From positions 124,001 through 188,000 of the forward strand of contig JAWKYG010000005.1 of the NCBI GenBank assembly GCA_041396585.1: a stretch of DNA of 64,000 nucleotides. Reading direction: 5' to 3'. Of the stretch, positions 47,720-55,821 are shown piece by piece. The notes under the pieces were generated by a model. It did no database searches. It was not told where the DNA came from and saw only the letters and a list, made by a program, of their open reading frames with translations. The stretch comes from JAUIAI01 sp041396585 (GTDB lineage: Bacteria > Pseudomonadota > Gammaproteobacteria > Burkholderiales > Burkholderiaceae_E). The translations under genes were made by a program, and so were the position numbers. Positions within the stretch are counted from its first letter, which is position 1; every line of letters begins with the position of its first letter.

Positions 47720-49006
47720 ATGAACCTGAATGATGACGAACGCGCGATGCGCGACGGCCGGGACGGCCCGGCGGTTGCCAAGGCCATGGATCTGTTGTGC
47801 CGCTATGGCGAGGCGCTGGGCGCCGAGCGGCTGGTCAATGTGCGCAACGTGGCCGGCACACTCGGCGCGGCAACGCCGTTCATGCGCGAGTTCGCGCTCA
47901 AACATGGCGGCATGGACGCGGTGTTCTCAGAGTTCAACCTCGACAGCGACGAGGTGGTCGAAGTTCCGCCGTTCAAGGTGTACACGACGCACCTTCAGCA
48001 GGGGCTCGACCCGGAGCGGCCGGCCGAGTTCAATGTGCCCGAGGAGATCATCCAGATCTACCGCAAGGGCGAGCGCTATGCGGCCGAGCGCGGCATGCAG
48101 ATGGTCAATACCTGCACGCCGTATCTGGTCGGCAATGTGCCGGTCAAGGGCGAACACCTGGCCTGGATGGAGTCCTCGGCCGTGGTCTATGCCAATGGTG
48201 CGATTGGTGCGCGCACCAATACCGAGGGGCGCGAGAGTGCCGGCGCGGCCGCGCTGACCGGCAAGATCCCCTATTGGGGCCTGCATCTGCCGGAGAACCG
48301 CCTGGGTACGCATGACATCCGCCTGCAGACCGAGGTCGACACCACGGCCGACTGGGGCATGCTCGGTTACTGGGTCGGCGATCTCGTGCAAGAACGCATT
48401 CCGGTCATCGATGGCCTGGGCAACGTACCCAATCTCGCCCGCCTCAAGCACTTCGGGGCAGCCGCCGCCTCCTCGGGCGGGGTGGAGATGTATCACCTGG
48501 TGGGTGTCACGCCCGAGGCGGCCACCCGCGAGATGGCCTTTGGTGGCAACAAGCCGGGCGAGATACTGCATTTCGGCCCGGAGGAGCGGCGCGCTACCTG
48601 GGAAAGACTCAATGCCACGGCCAGGGATGACAAGGTCGACTATGTGATGCTCGGTTGCCCGCATTATTCGATCGAGCAGATCTGGGAGGCGTGTCGCCTG
48701 TTGCAGGGGCGCAAGGTGCACCCGGACACCGAGCTCTGGATCTTCACCCCGCGTGCGATCCGTGCGCTGGCCGATCAGAACGGCTATACCAAGATCATCG
48801 AAGACGCCGGCGCGAAGCTGATGAGCGATACCTGTTCGGCCATGAGCCGCGGTGCTCCCAAGGGCACGCGCGTGGCCGCCTTCGACTCGGCCAAGCAGGT
48901 GCACTACCTGCCGGCAATACTCGGCATCCAGGGCTGGTTCGGCAGCACCGCGCAATGCATCGATGCCGCGGTCAACGGGCGCTTCAGCGCGCAGCCGGAC
49001 GCATGA
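47720..49006 (+). CDS. Aconitase X catalytic (large) subunit
   Basis: A 428-residue iron-sulfur dehydratase subunit (AcnX, DUF521). Probable cluster ligands are Cys132 (NTCTPY), Cys313 (LGCPHYS) and Cys372 (SDTCSAMS). ANGAIGARTNTEGRESAGAAALTGKIPYWGLHLPENR is a conserved AcnX block. Characterised bacterial AcnX proteins are cis-3-hydroxy-L-proline dehydratases and archaeal ones act on mevalonate 5-phosphate. This bacterial gene sits with a dioxygenase, a flavoenzyme and a TRAP system, so a related hydroxy acid or hydroxyproline-type substrate is likely but unproven. AAGGAG at 47709-47714 supports the ATG. The small-subunit gene follows after 16 bases. Confidence 0.9.
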   Translation: MNLNDDERAMRDGRDGPAVAKAMDLLCRYGEALGAERLVNVRNVAGTLGAATPFMREFALKHGGMDAVFSEFNLDSDEVVEVPPFKVYTTHLQQGLDPERPAEFNVPEEIIQIYRKGERYAAERGMQMVNTCTPYLVGNVPVKGEHLAWMESSAVVYANGAIGARTNTEGRESAGAAALTGKIPYWGLHLPENRLGTHDIRLQTEVDTTADWGMLGYWVGDLVQERIPVIDGLGNVPNLARLKHFGAAAASSGGVEMYHLVGVTPEAATREMAFGGNKPGEILHFGPEERRATWERLNATARDDKVDYVMLGCPHYSIEQIWEACRLLQGRKVHPDTELWIFTPRAIRALADQNGYTKIIEDAGAKLMSDTCSAMSRGAPKGTRVAAFDSAKQVHYLPAILGIQGWFGSTAQCIDAAVNGRFSAQPDA

Positions 49007-49022
49007 TTTCAAGGGGGCAGCC

Positions 49023-49508
49023 ATGAACCAGGCAACGATGGCGGGGTTCGATCCCGATCTGTATGAGGCCGAGCCGCTGATCCTGCGCGGCCGGTGTGTG
49101 GTCGCGGGCAGCGCCGAGGGTGAGGCGATGGTCACCCGCGATCACATCAGCGGTTGGGGGGGAGTCGATCCGCGCACCGGCTCGATCATCGAAACCCGTC
49201 ACGAACTACGCGGGCAGAGCTTCGCCGGCAAGGTCTTGCTATTCCCGGGTGCCAAGGGCTCCTCGGGATGGTCGAACACATTTCACCTGACCCGCGTGAT
49301 GGGCACCGCGCCGGCGGCGATGCTGTTCGTGGAGATGACCACCAAGGCCGCACTGGGTGCGGTGGTGACGCGCGCGCCGACCGTGACCGATTTCGATCGC
49401 GATCCGTTCGCGCTGATACACACCGGCGACTGGGTGCAGGTGGATGGCGGGCGCGGGCTTGTCTCGGTGTGGCGCAGGCGCGCGCCGGGGGCAGGCCCAG
49501 AGCACTAG
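49023..49508 (+). CDS. Aconitase X swivel (small) subunit, DUF126
   Basis: A 161-residue partner of the preceding AcnX large subunit. LILRGRCVVAGSAEGEAMVTRDHISGWGGVDPRTG and VLLFPGAKGSSGWSNTFHLTRVMG carry the conserved swivelling-domain fold and the GxKGSSG loop whose Ser contacts substrate. In some bacteria the two subunits are fused; here they are separate. GGGG-type purines precede the ATG at 49023. The C-terminal VWRRRAPGAGPEH tail is not part of the fold. Last gene of its operon. Confidence 0.88.
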   Translation: MNQATMAGFDPDLYEAEPLILRGRCVVAGSAEGEAMVTRDHISGWGGVDPRTGSIIETRHELRGQSFAGKVLLFPGAKGSSGWSNTFHLTRVMGTAPAAMLFVEMTTKAALGAVVTRAPTVTDFDRDPFALIHTGDWVQVDGGRGLVSVWRRRAPGAGPEH

Positions 49509-49603
49509 AATCGGGCAATGTTGGTGCCGGGATCCGCTGCGCCGGGACGCGTCCAGGCGGAGCTCTTTGGCCTCCACGACTCGTAGCGCGTAGCGAGATA
49601 TTC

Positions 49604-51489
49604 ATGATCCAGAGACCCCGCCCGTCGTTGTTCGTTGCCGCGCACCGTCGGTCGAGCCGGCCCGGTGGCCCGGCCGATCGCCTTCGACCGTGGTCCCGGT
49701 GGACGATCGCCTGGTTTCTTTCGTTCTTACTGCCCTGCGCAACGCTGTCTGCCGCGCCGCTCGATCTCAGTCCTCTGCCGGCATCCGAATGGAGCCGCGC
49801 CCATGCCGCGCACCTGGCCTCGCGAGCCGGGTTCGGTCTCGATGGCCGTGCCTTGCAGAGGCTTGCCGAGATGCCGATGGAAACCGCGGTCGAACAGTTC
49901 TTGCACGGACGCTTCGAAGCGTTGGCCGCGCAGCCGGAATTCGACCCATCCGGCGTCTTCGAGCCAGGGCTGGATCCGTTTCCGCCGAGCCGGCCGGCCA
50001 CCACCGACATGGCGCAGCGCCAGGGCCATGCGCTGGGCATCACCGTGCGCCCCGGCGGCAACCGTCCGTTGCAGCCCATAGTCAACAAGTTCTTCTACTG
50101 GCTGCGCGCCAGTCGCCTGGAAACCGATCGCGTGGCCTGGTGGTGGGCGAACCGCATGCTCGCCGGCGGTGATCCTCTGCGCGAGAAGATGGCCCTGTTC
50201 TGGCACGGCCACTTCGCGACCAACGAAGACAAGGTGCGTGACTATCGCAAGATGCTGCAACAGTTGCAGTTGTTCCAGCGGGCAGGTCTGGGCAGATTCG
50301 GTGAGCTGCTGACCGAGGTCTCCAAAGACCCGGCGATGCTGGTGTTTCTCGATGCCGGCGTCAACACCAAGGATTCGCCCAACGAGAACTTCGCCCGTGA
50401 AATCATGGAACTGTTCACGATGGGGGTCGGCCACTACACGGAGAAGGACGTCCAGGAGGCTGCACGCGCCTTCACCGGCTGGAATTTCAAGGGTCTGGGT
50501 TTCGAGGTGCTCGAGCGTGATCACGACGCCGGTCCCAAGACCTTTCTGGGGCGGCAGGGCAGTTTCGATGGTGATCAGATCATCGCGATCATTCTCGAGC
50601 AGCCGGTGACCGCACGGTTCATTGCCGGCAAGCTCTATCGCTATTTCGTGAATCAGCAGCTCGATGACGAGGCCCAGGCGCAACTCGGGCGTGCGCTGCA
50701 CGAGCGCGACTATGACATTGGCGCGTTCCTCGGTCTGCTCTTTCGTTCGCGCGAGTTCTACCGCGAGGCCAACCGCGGCAGCCGCATCAAGAGCCCGGTC
50801 GAGCTGATGATTTCGACCTACCGCCATCTCGGTCTGGCCCGTGTTCCGGGTGTGCCGGACTTTCCCCATGTCGGCCAGGCGCTGGGCCAGCGTCTGATGC
50901 ATCCGCCCACCGTGGCCGGCTGGTCCCAGGGAACAAGCTGGATCACGCCAAGCCTGCTGTTCGAGCGTAGCAACTTCGTGCTGGACGTGCTGTTTCCCGA
51001 CATCGGTTTCATTGCGCCCGACCGCTATCCGGACTACCCGAGCGACGAAATCGTCCATGTCCAGAACCGCCTGCGTCAGGGGCAGAGCATTTCCGCGGCA
51101 ACCCGCCCGACCGGCGTCGGTAAGCAGATGATGTCGGCCTCCAACCTGTCTGCAGACCGCAATGAGGCGTTCAACACGCGCCTGGGCAGCATGCGCGGAT
51201 GGCAGATGGCGATCGAGCGGGTCAAGCCGATCGATCGCTCCCCGGCGCGTCTCGATCTCACCGGGCAGGTGTTGCTGGCAGGCGCCGGCAATGCGCGTGC
51301 GGTGGTCGATTACTTCGTCGACCGCTTCTTTGTCGTGCCGCCCGATGACGGAGCCCTGGATCGGGCCGCCAAGGCCCTGATCGCAGAACTCGGCACCGAC
51401 GACATGCAGGCGGCCAGCTCGTTTCTGGAAGAGCCCTGCGCAAGCTGCTGCACCAGTTGCTCAGCCTGCCTGAATACCAGCTTGGATAG
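49604..51489 (+). CDS. DUF1800 family protein, frame broken near its 3' end by an apparent 1-base deletion
   Basis: Exported protein of about 628 residues. A long basic N terminus and a hydrophobic core ending TLSAAP suggest export. The DUF1800 core has ASEWSRAHAAHLASRAGFGLDG, KMALFWHGHFATNEDKV, SKDPAMLVFLDAGVNTKDSPNENFAREIMELFTMG and TEKDVQEAARAFTGW. In the sequence as given the frame runs on into the next gene. Adding one G at 51433-51434 (gag-gcc-ctg) instead yields LRKLLHQLLSLPEYQLG and a TAG at 51487-51489, the usual DUF1800 ending, 7 bases before the ATG of the DUF1501 gene. The normal adjacent DUF1800/DUF1501 pair is thus restored. Confidence 0.85.
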
Positions 51490-51496
51490 CCCGTCG

Positions 51497-52720
51497 ATGA
51501 AGCCGAATTCCGATCTGATCCGCCGCCGAATGATCCGGGCGGGTGTCGCGGCCGCCGTTTCGCCCTGGGCGGGCGCCATGCCGGTGGCCATGGCTGCTGG
51601 CAATCGCAATCCCGAGACCGATGGCCGTGAGGGTAGGCCGCCGATCCTGGTGGTCGTCGAGTTGTCCGGAGGCAATGACGGCCTGAACAGCGTGGTTCCG
51701 TTCGGTGACGATGCCTACTACCGGCACCGACCAAAGATCGGCATTCGCGAGGCCGATACGCTGCGCCTGGATGCGCACTACGGGCTCAATCCGGGCATGC
51801 TCGGATTTCACCGGCTCTGGCAGGAATCGCAGCTGGCCATCATTCACGGCTGCGGCTATGCCCAGCCTTCGTATTCGCATTTCACCTCGATGGCTTATTG
51901 GCACACGGGCGCACCGAATCGCGGCGATGCCCTGGGCTGGGTGGGCCGGCTGGCCGATTCGATGGCCGACACCCGGCGCGAGAACATGATCATCAACGTG
52001 GCCGCCTCGCAGTCTCTGGCGGTGCGCAGCGCCGTGCACACGCCGGTCGTGTTTCAGGAGCCCGAGCGCTTCGCGCGCTATCAGTGGATGCAGGAACCCG
52101 TGCGCGCCAGCGCCTCAGGCCCCAGCGGCAATCCGGCCAGAGACTTTTTGCGCGCGGTGGACGCCAGTGCGCGCGCATCGTCTGCGCTGATCGGCGATGC
52201 ATGGGGGCGCTATCAGACCGATGTCGACTACGGTCTTGTGCCCATGGATCTGCCCAAGGTCGCGGCCTGCATCGCAGCGGGTCTGCCCACGCAGTTGTAC
52301 TACGTCTCGTATCGCAACAATGCCTTCGATACCCACGTGAACCAGCCGGCGCTGCATCGCCGCTTGCTCAGCTATGCCTGCGACGGCGTCTTCGGTTTCA
52401 TCCGCGACATGCGTCGCCTGGGCATGGCCGAGCGGGTTCTGGTGATGGTGTTCTCCGAATTTGGCCGTCGCGTCACCGAGAACGCCAACCTCGGCACCGA
52501 TCACGGCACGGCCAATGTGATGTTTCTGGCCGGTGCACCGGTTCGCGGCGGCCACTACGGGGAGGCCCCTAGCCTCACAGACCTGGCCGACGACAATCTG
52601 CGTCACACGACGGACTTCCGGCGGGTGTATGCCACGGTGATCGAGCGGTGGCTGGGTGCGGATAGCGCTCGCGTGTTGAAGGGCGCGTTCGAACCACTGC
52701 CCGGTGTCATCAAGACATAG
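51497..52720 (+). CDS. DUF1501 family protein, probable Tat substrate
   Basis: A 407-residue protein with a twin-arginine-like start (LIRRRMIRAGVAAAVSP, hydrophobic core to MAAG). The DUF1501 body (alkaline phosphatase-like fold) has ILVVVELSGGNDGLNSVVPFGDDAYYRHRP, HGCGYAQPSYSHFTSMAYWHTG, VLVMVFSEFGRRVTENANLGTDHGTANVMFLAGAPVRGG. It nearly always follows a DUF1800 gene, as here. A joint role in export or assembly at the cell envelope has been proposed for the pair, but the function is unproven. In the raw sequence its frame is fused to DUF1800; see that entry. Confidence 0.88.
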   Translation: MKPNSDLIRRRMIRAGVAAAVSPWAGAMPVAMAAGNRNPETDGREGRPPILVVVELSGGNDGLNSVVPFGDDAYYRHRPKIGIREADTLRLDAHYGLNPGMLGFHRLWQESQLAIIHGCGYAQPSYSHFTSMAYWHTGAPNRGDALGWVGRLADSMADTRRENMIINVAASQSLAVRSAVHTPVVFQEPERFARYQWMQEPVRASASGPSGNPARDFLRAVDASARASSALIGDAWGRYQTDVDYGLVPMDLPKVAACIAAGLPTQLYYVSYRNNAFDTHVNQPALHRRLLSYACDGVFGFIRDMRRLGMAERVLVMVFSEFGRRVTENANLGTDHGTANVMFLAGAPVRGGHYGEAPSLTDLADDNLRHTTDFRRVYATVIERWLGADSARVLKGAFEPLPGVIKT

Positions 52721-52727
52721 CGCGGGC

Positions 52728-52760
52728 ATTGCAGCGGCAAGCGCGCTTGCCGTGAGCAAT
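52728..52760. terminator. Strong hairpin between convergent genes
   Basis: An 18-base perfect palindrome (52735-52752, CGGCAA then GCGCGC then TTGCCG) is flanked by ATTGC (52728-52732) and GCAAT (52756-52760), which extend the stem after a small asymmetric bulge. It begins 8 bases after the DUF1501 stop and lies before the end of the minus-strand epimerase gene, so it can terminate both transcripts. Confidence 0.6.
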
Positions 52761-52813
52761 CCGAAAGGCAGTTCGGCGCTGGGGCAACGGGTGCGAATTC
52801 GCCCGGGGCGGAT

Positions 52814-53770
52814 TCACCACCAATGGAACAGCGTGTCGCCAAGCGCATGCGCGCAACTGAACCCGAGCTCGGACTTCGCGGCTGCGGTGCATGAGGCGGC
52901 CGGCCGCATATGTGGAAAACCGGCGAAGCCGCTCGTGAGGTTCTTTGGCAGCCGGCATTCGAACGCACCATGAACCCGCGCCACCTCGGCCACGGCTTGC
53001 GCGAGTGTCCAGAGCTTCGGATGGGCGATGTTGTACACGCCCAGCGCCGGTGCTGGCGCATCGAGTGCGCAGATGATCGCCCTGGCGCAATCGCGTAGAT
53101 CGACGAACTCCTCGGTGCCTCCCCATTGGTACAGCGGGTTGTCCAGATCGAGGGTGTCGCCGGATTTTGCCGCGGCAACCAGCAGCTCGAACATCTGTCC
53201 GGGCACGCTCGACTGGGTCTTCGCATGGCCGCCCAGTACCGCGGCAAAGCGTAGCGCCACGTGACTGACCCCATAGAGATCCCGGAACAGGTGGCCCATG
53301 TATTCGTTGGCCAGCTTGGTCATTGCATAGAGGCTGCGTGGTCGGTCCGTCACCAGGTGCAGCCGCGCATCCTCGGGTATCTCGTCAGTGCCGAGCGAAC
53401 CGAAGCCGGAATAGAGCACGGTCGTCGAACTGATCGTGACCACGCGCTTCACACCGGCATGGCGGGCCGCGTGCAAAACATTGGCGGTGCCCATCAGGTT
53501 CACGCGCAAGCCATTGATCGGGTCGGCGCGCATGCCGTTCGAGAGCACCGCTGCGGTGTGGACGAGTCGGTCGGCGCCGCAGCGCTTGACGAGATCGCCC
53601 ACGGCGGCCGTGTCCCGTACATCCAGCGTTTCGAACGAAACATGCGCGAGTTGACTCGCGCCAGCATCCGGCTCGCGAATGTCGGCCAGCACGACGGGGA
53701 CTCCGCGCCCGGCCAGCAGACGGGCGGTTTCGGTGCCGATCAGGCCGGCGCCGGTGATCAGGATCGTCAC
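52814..53770 (-). CDS. NAD-dependent epimerase/dehydratase family protein
   Basis: Extended SDR of 318 residues. TILITGAGLIGTETARLL is the NAD-binding loop (GxGLIG, not the common GxxGxxG). VTISSTTVLYSG carries the Ser, and YAMTKLANEYMG the YxxxK pair. DRLVHTAAVLSNGMRADPINGLRVN is the Asn-containing central strand. The start is GTG at 53770, overlapping the EthD-like gene by 4 bases, so it is the third gene of a GntR-headed operon. The substrate is unknown; a sugar acid or hydroxy acid is plausible from the TRAP neighbour. Confidence 0.87.
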   Translation of the reverse strand: MTILITGAGLIGTETARLLAGRGVPVVLADIREPDAGASQLAHVSFETLDVRDTAAVGDLVKRCGADRLVHTAAVLSNGMRADPINGLRVNLMGTANVLHAARHAGVKRVVTISSTTVLYSGFGSLGTDEIPEDARLHLVTDRPRSLYAMTKLANEYMGHLFRDLYGVSHVALRFAAVLGGHAKTQSSVPGQMFELLVAAAKSGDTLDLDNPLYQWGGTEEFVDLRDCARAIICALDAPAPALGVYNIAHPKLWTLAQAVAEVARVHGAFECRLPKNLTSGFAGFPHMRPAASCTAAAKSELGFSCAHALGDTLFHWW

Positions 53771-54090
53771 GGCGCGAGATCTTCGAAGACGATATGCGAG
53801 ACCCGGCCCGTGAACGGTGCCATGCCTGCCTTGATCCTCGCTTGCACCTCGGCGCGAATCGGGCTGGCCAGCGCCGCATCCATCGCCGCCAGGTCGTCGA
53901 ACATCAGGTCGAACTGCATGTAGATGTTCGGTGCGCCCGCATCGGCCTGCATGCGACGGCGCACCGTCACGCCACGAATGCCCGGATAGCGCAGGATTTC
54001 GTCGACCACGGTGGTGCGCATGTAGTGATCGAATGCGGTGCGGTCTTCAGCGGCGACCTCGCCTTCGAGGAGGGCGGTGCGAATGATCAT
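53767..54090 (-). CDS. EthD-like dimeric alpha-beta barrel protein
   Basis: A 107-residue small protein with a ferredoxin-like beta-alpha-beta repeat: IIRTALLEGEVAAEDRTAFDHYMRTTVVDEILRYPGIRGVTVRRRM and APNIYMQFDLMFDDLAAMDAALASPIRAEVQARI. This pattern fits EthD or related dimeric alpha-beta barrels that often act beside catabolic enzymes. It overlaps the GntR gene (ATGA) upstream and the epimerase gene (GTGA) downstream, each by 4 bases. Assignment to EthD itself is by fold pattern only. Confidence 0.7.
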   Translation of the reverse strand: MIIRTALLEGEVAAEDRTAFDHYMRTTVVDEILRYPGIRGVTVRRRMQADAGAPNIYMQFDLMFDDLAAMDAALASPIRAEVQARIKAGMAPFTGRVSHIVFEDLAP

Positions 54091-54791
54091 GATGGGATGG
54101 GCTCCGTGTCTTGCGTCAATAGTCTGGCGACGGCGGCTTCCGTGTGGCGCAGGTGTTCGGTCATCAGGCCGACCGCCCGCTCGGCGTCTCGAGCGATTGC
54201 GGCGCGGGCAATCTCTTCGTGTTCGGCATTCACATTGCGCACGTCTGCGGCCAGGGTCTGGTGGTTGAGCAGGCGCAGCTTGCGGTAGCGCTCCGAGTGG
54301 TCGACCAGGGTGTTCCAGAAGCGCAGATGCCAGGCCGAACCACAGGCGCTGACCAGGCAGGCGTGAAATCGACGATGATGCTGCTCCCAGGCCGCTGCCC
54401 TGTCGCGGTCATCCGCCGACGCAGGTAGCGGAGCGCGAACCAGCATATGCAATGCATGGAGGATGTCGGCCTCCCAGCTGGATTCGCCACGTTCGATTGC
54501 CCGTCTGAGACAGATCTCCTCGATGGTGCGGCGCGTCTCCATCAGATCGCGCAGTTCGTCCAGCGTGGCTTCACGCACCCGGGCGCCGCGGTTGGCGAGC
54601 GTTTCGACCAGGCCCTCGCTCGACAGGCGCATCAACGCCTCGCGGATGGGCGTCAGACCGAGATTGAAGCGGGCGTTGAGGTCCGCCACTCGCAGCCGTT
54701 CACCCGGCGCGAGATCCCCGTGCAGGATCTCGGTCCGAAGTCGGTCGTATGCATTGCTCTCGGGCATCGTGGAATTTTTGTGTTGACTCAT
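54087..54791 (-). CDS. GntR family transcriptional regulator (FCD type)
   Basis: A 234-residue regulator. The N-terminal winged helix has YDRLRTEILHGDLAPGERLRVADLNARFNLGLTPIREALMRLSSEGLVET. The C-terminal all-helical FCD domain, which binds metal and a carboxylate ligand, includes ELRDLMETRRTIEEICLRRAIE, EQHHRRFHACLVSACG and NAEHEEIARAAIARD. It is divergent from the FAH hydrolase and TRAP operon and heads the minus-strand operon, so it probably represses both in the absence of the transported acid. The ATG at 54791 is almost at the predicted transcription start; a downstream ATG at 54767 is the alternative. Confidence 0.92.
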   Translation of the reverse strand: MSQHKNSTMPESNAYDRLRTEILHGDLAPGERLRVADLNARFNLGLTPIREALMRLSSEGLVETLANRGARVREATLDELRDLMETRRTIEEICLRRAIERGESSWEADILHALHMLVRAPLPASADDRDRAAAWEQHHRRFHACLVSACGSAWHLRFWNTLVDHSERYRKLRLLNHQTLAADVRNVNAEHEEIARAAIARDAERAVGLMTEHLRHTEAAVARLLTQDTEPIPS

Positions 54792-54824
54792 GAATTTTAT
54801 AAAATAATACTAATACAACGTCAA
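54783..54824. promoter_or_regulatory. Overlapping divergent promoters with AT-rich palindrome
   Basis: Plus strand: TTGACT (54783-54788), 17 bases, AATACT (54806-54811), leading to the FAH gene. Minus strand: TTGACG (54824 down to 54819), 17 bases, TATAAA (54801 down to 54796), leading to the GntR gene. Between and over both -10s lies a perfect palindrome ATTTTATAAAAT (54794-54805), a likely operator for the GntR protein. The region is strikingly AT-rich against its surroundings. Confidence 0.6.
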
Positions 54825-54856
54825 ACCGTCATTTTGCGAAAATAACAAGCGAGACC

Positions 54857-55780
54857 ATGATGACACGACCGGACTTTCCAAAGAGGCTCGCATGGGCACT
54901 CTGCACACTCGATACTCCGGCTGGCCCGCTGGCCTGCGTGGAAACCGCCTCCGGACTCTATCCGCTTGGCAAGGTACTCGGCACGACGGGCTTGGCCAAC
55001 ATCGATCTGTTTGAGGACTGGGCCGAGAACGCCCGGCGGATTTCGACGGCGATCTCGTCCATGAGCGCCGCCGATGCGGTCGCCGACGCCCCCCGCCTGG
55101 CGCCTCTGATGTTTCCCGGTAAGGTGCTTTGTGCCGGGGCAAACTACTTCCGCCATCTGGAAGAAATGGGCGTCAAGGGCGCCACGAAGGCCAACCAGCG
55201 ACTGTTCTTTTTCTTCAAGCCACCGCGCAATGCGGTGGTCGGTGAAGGGGCCACAGTCCATATGCCGCTCGACACCCGCGCTTTCGACTGGGAGATCGAG
55301 CTGGCGGCGGTGATCGGTAAACGGGCGCGGGCGGTTTCGGTCGAGCGGGCGCTCGAGCATGTCGCCGGCTACACGGTGGCGGTCGATTTCAGCGCCAGGG
55401 ATCTGAATCAGGCACCCGACACCTTCTACAAGCTGGACTGGGTGGCCGGCAAGGCGCAGGAATCCTGTTGCCCCACGGGCCCGCGCTTCGTGCCGGCCGC
55501 GGCGTTCGCCGACCCACAGGCGATTGGCCTGCGTCTGGCCGTGAACGGGGTCACCAAGCAAGACGACACCACGGCCGACATGATCTTCCCGATCGCTGAA
55601 CAGATTGCGATCCTTTCGCGAATTATGGCGCTTGATCCGGGCGACATGCTTCTGACCGGAACGCCCGCAGGTGTCGGAGCGCCCAAGAAGACCTTCCTCA
55701 GCGACGGCGATGTCGTCGCGTCCGAAATCGACGGCATCGGACGGCTGGAGGTCACCGTTCAGCCATCGCGCACGAGCTAA
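54857..55780 (+). CDS. Fumarylacetoacetate hydrolase (FAH) family protein
   Basis: A 307-residue protein. A smaller N-terminal domain of about 70 residues precedes the FAH fold: FPGKVLCAGANYFRHLEEMG, KPPRNAVVGEGATVHMP, FDWEIELAAVIGKRAR (metal-binding E-x-E), VAGYTVAVDFSARDLNQ and the C-terminal LLTGTPAGVG. Family members hydrolyse or decarboxylate 2-oxo/2,4-dioxo acids. First gene of the plus-strand operon, with a leader of about 39 bases from the predicted promoter. Two adjacent ATGs (54857 and 54860) are possible starts. Confidence 0.92.
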   Translation: MMTRPDFPKRLAWALCTLDTPAGPLACVETASGLYPLGKVLGTTGLANIDLFEDWAENARRISTAISSMSAADAVADAPRLAPLMFPGKVLCAGANYFRHLEEMGVKGATKANQRLFFFFKPPRNAVVGEGATVHMPLDTRAFDWEIELAAVIGKRARAVSVERALEHVAGYTVAVDFSARDLNQAPDTFYKLDWVAGKAQESCCPTGPRFVPAAAFADPQAIGLRLAVNGVTKQDDTTADMIFPIAEQIAILSRIMALDPGDMLLTGTPAGVGAPKKTFLSDGDVVASEIDGIGRLEVTVQPSRTS

Positions 55781-55821
55781 GTCGATCGGCCCCACCTGGC
55801 CCAGTCATCACGGAGACCCCT

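Noticed and set aside
49154..49603. Long open frame upstream of DUF1800 overlapping the AcnX small subunit gene
   Set aside because: It lies in another frame of the AcnX small subunit gene, has no family similarity and no ribosome binding site; DUF1800 starts at 49604.
49604..52720. Single DUF1800-DUF1501 fusion protein
   Set aside because: One missing base explains the fusion and restores normal ends for both proteins, so a true fusion is unlikely.
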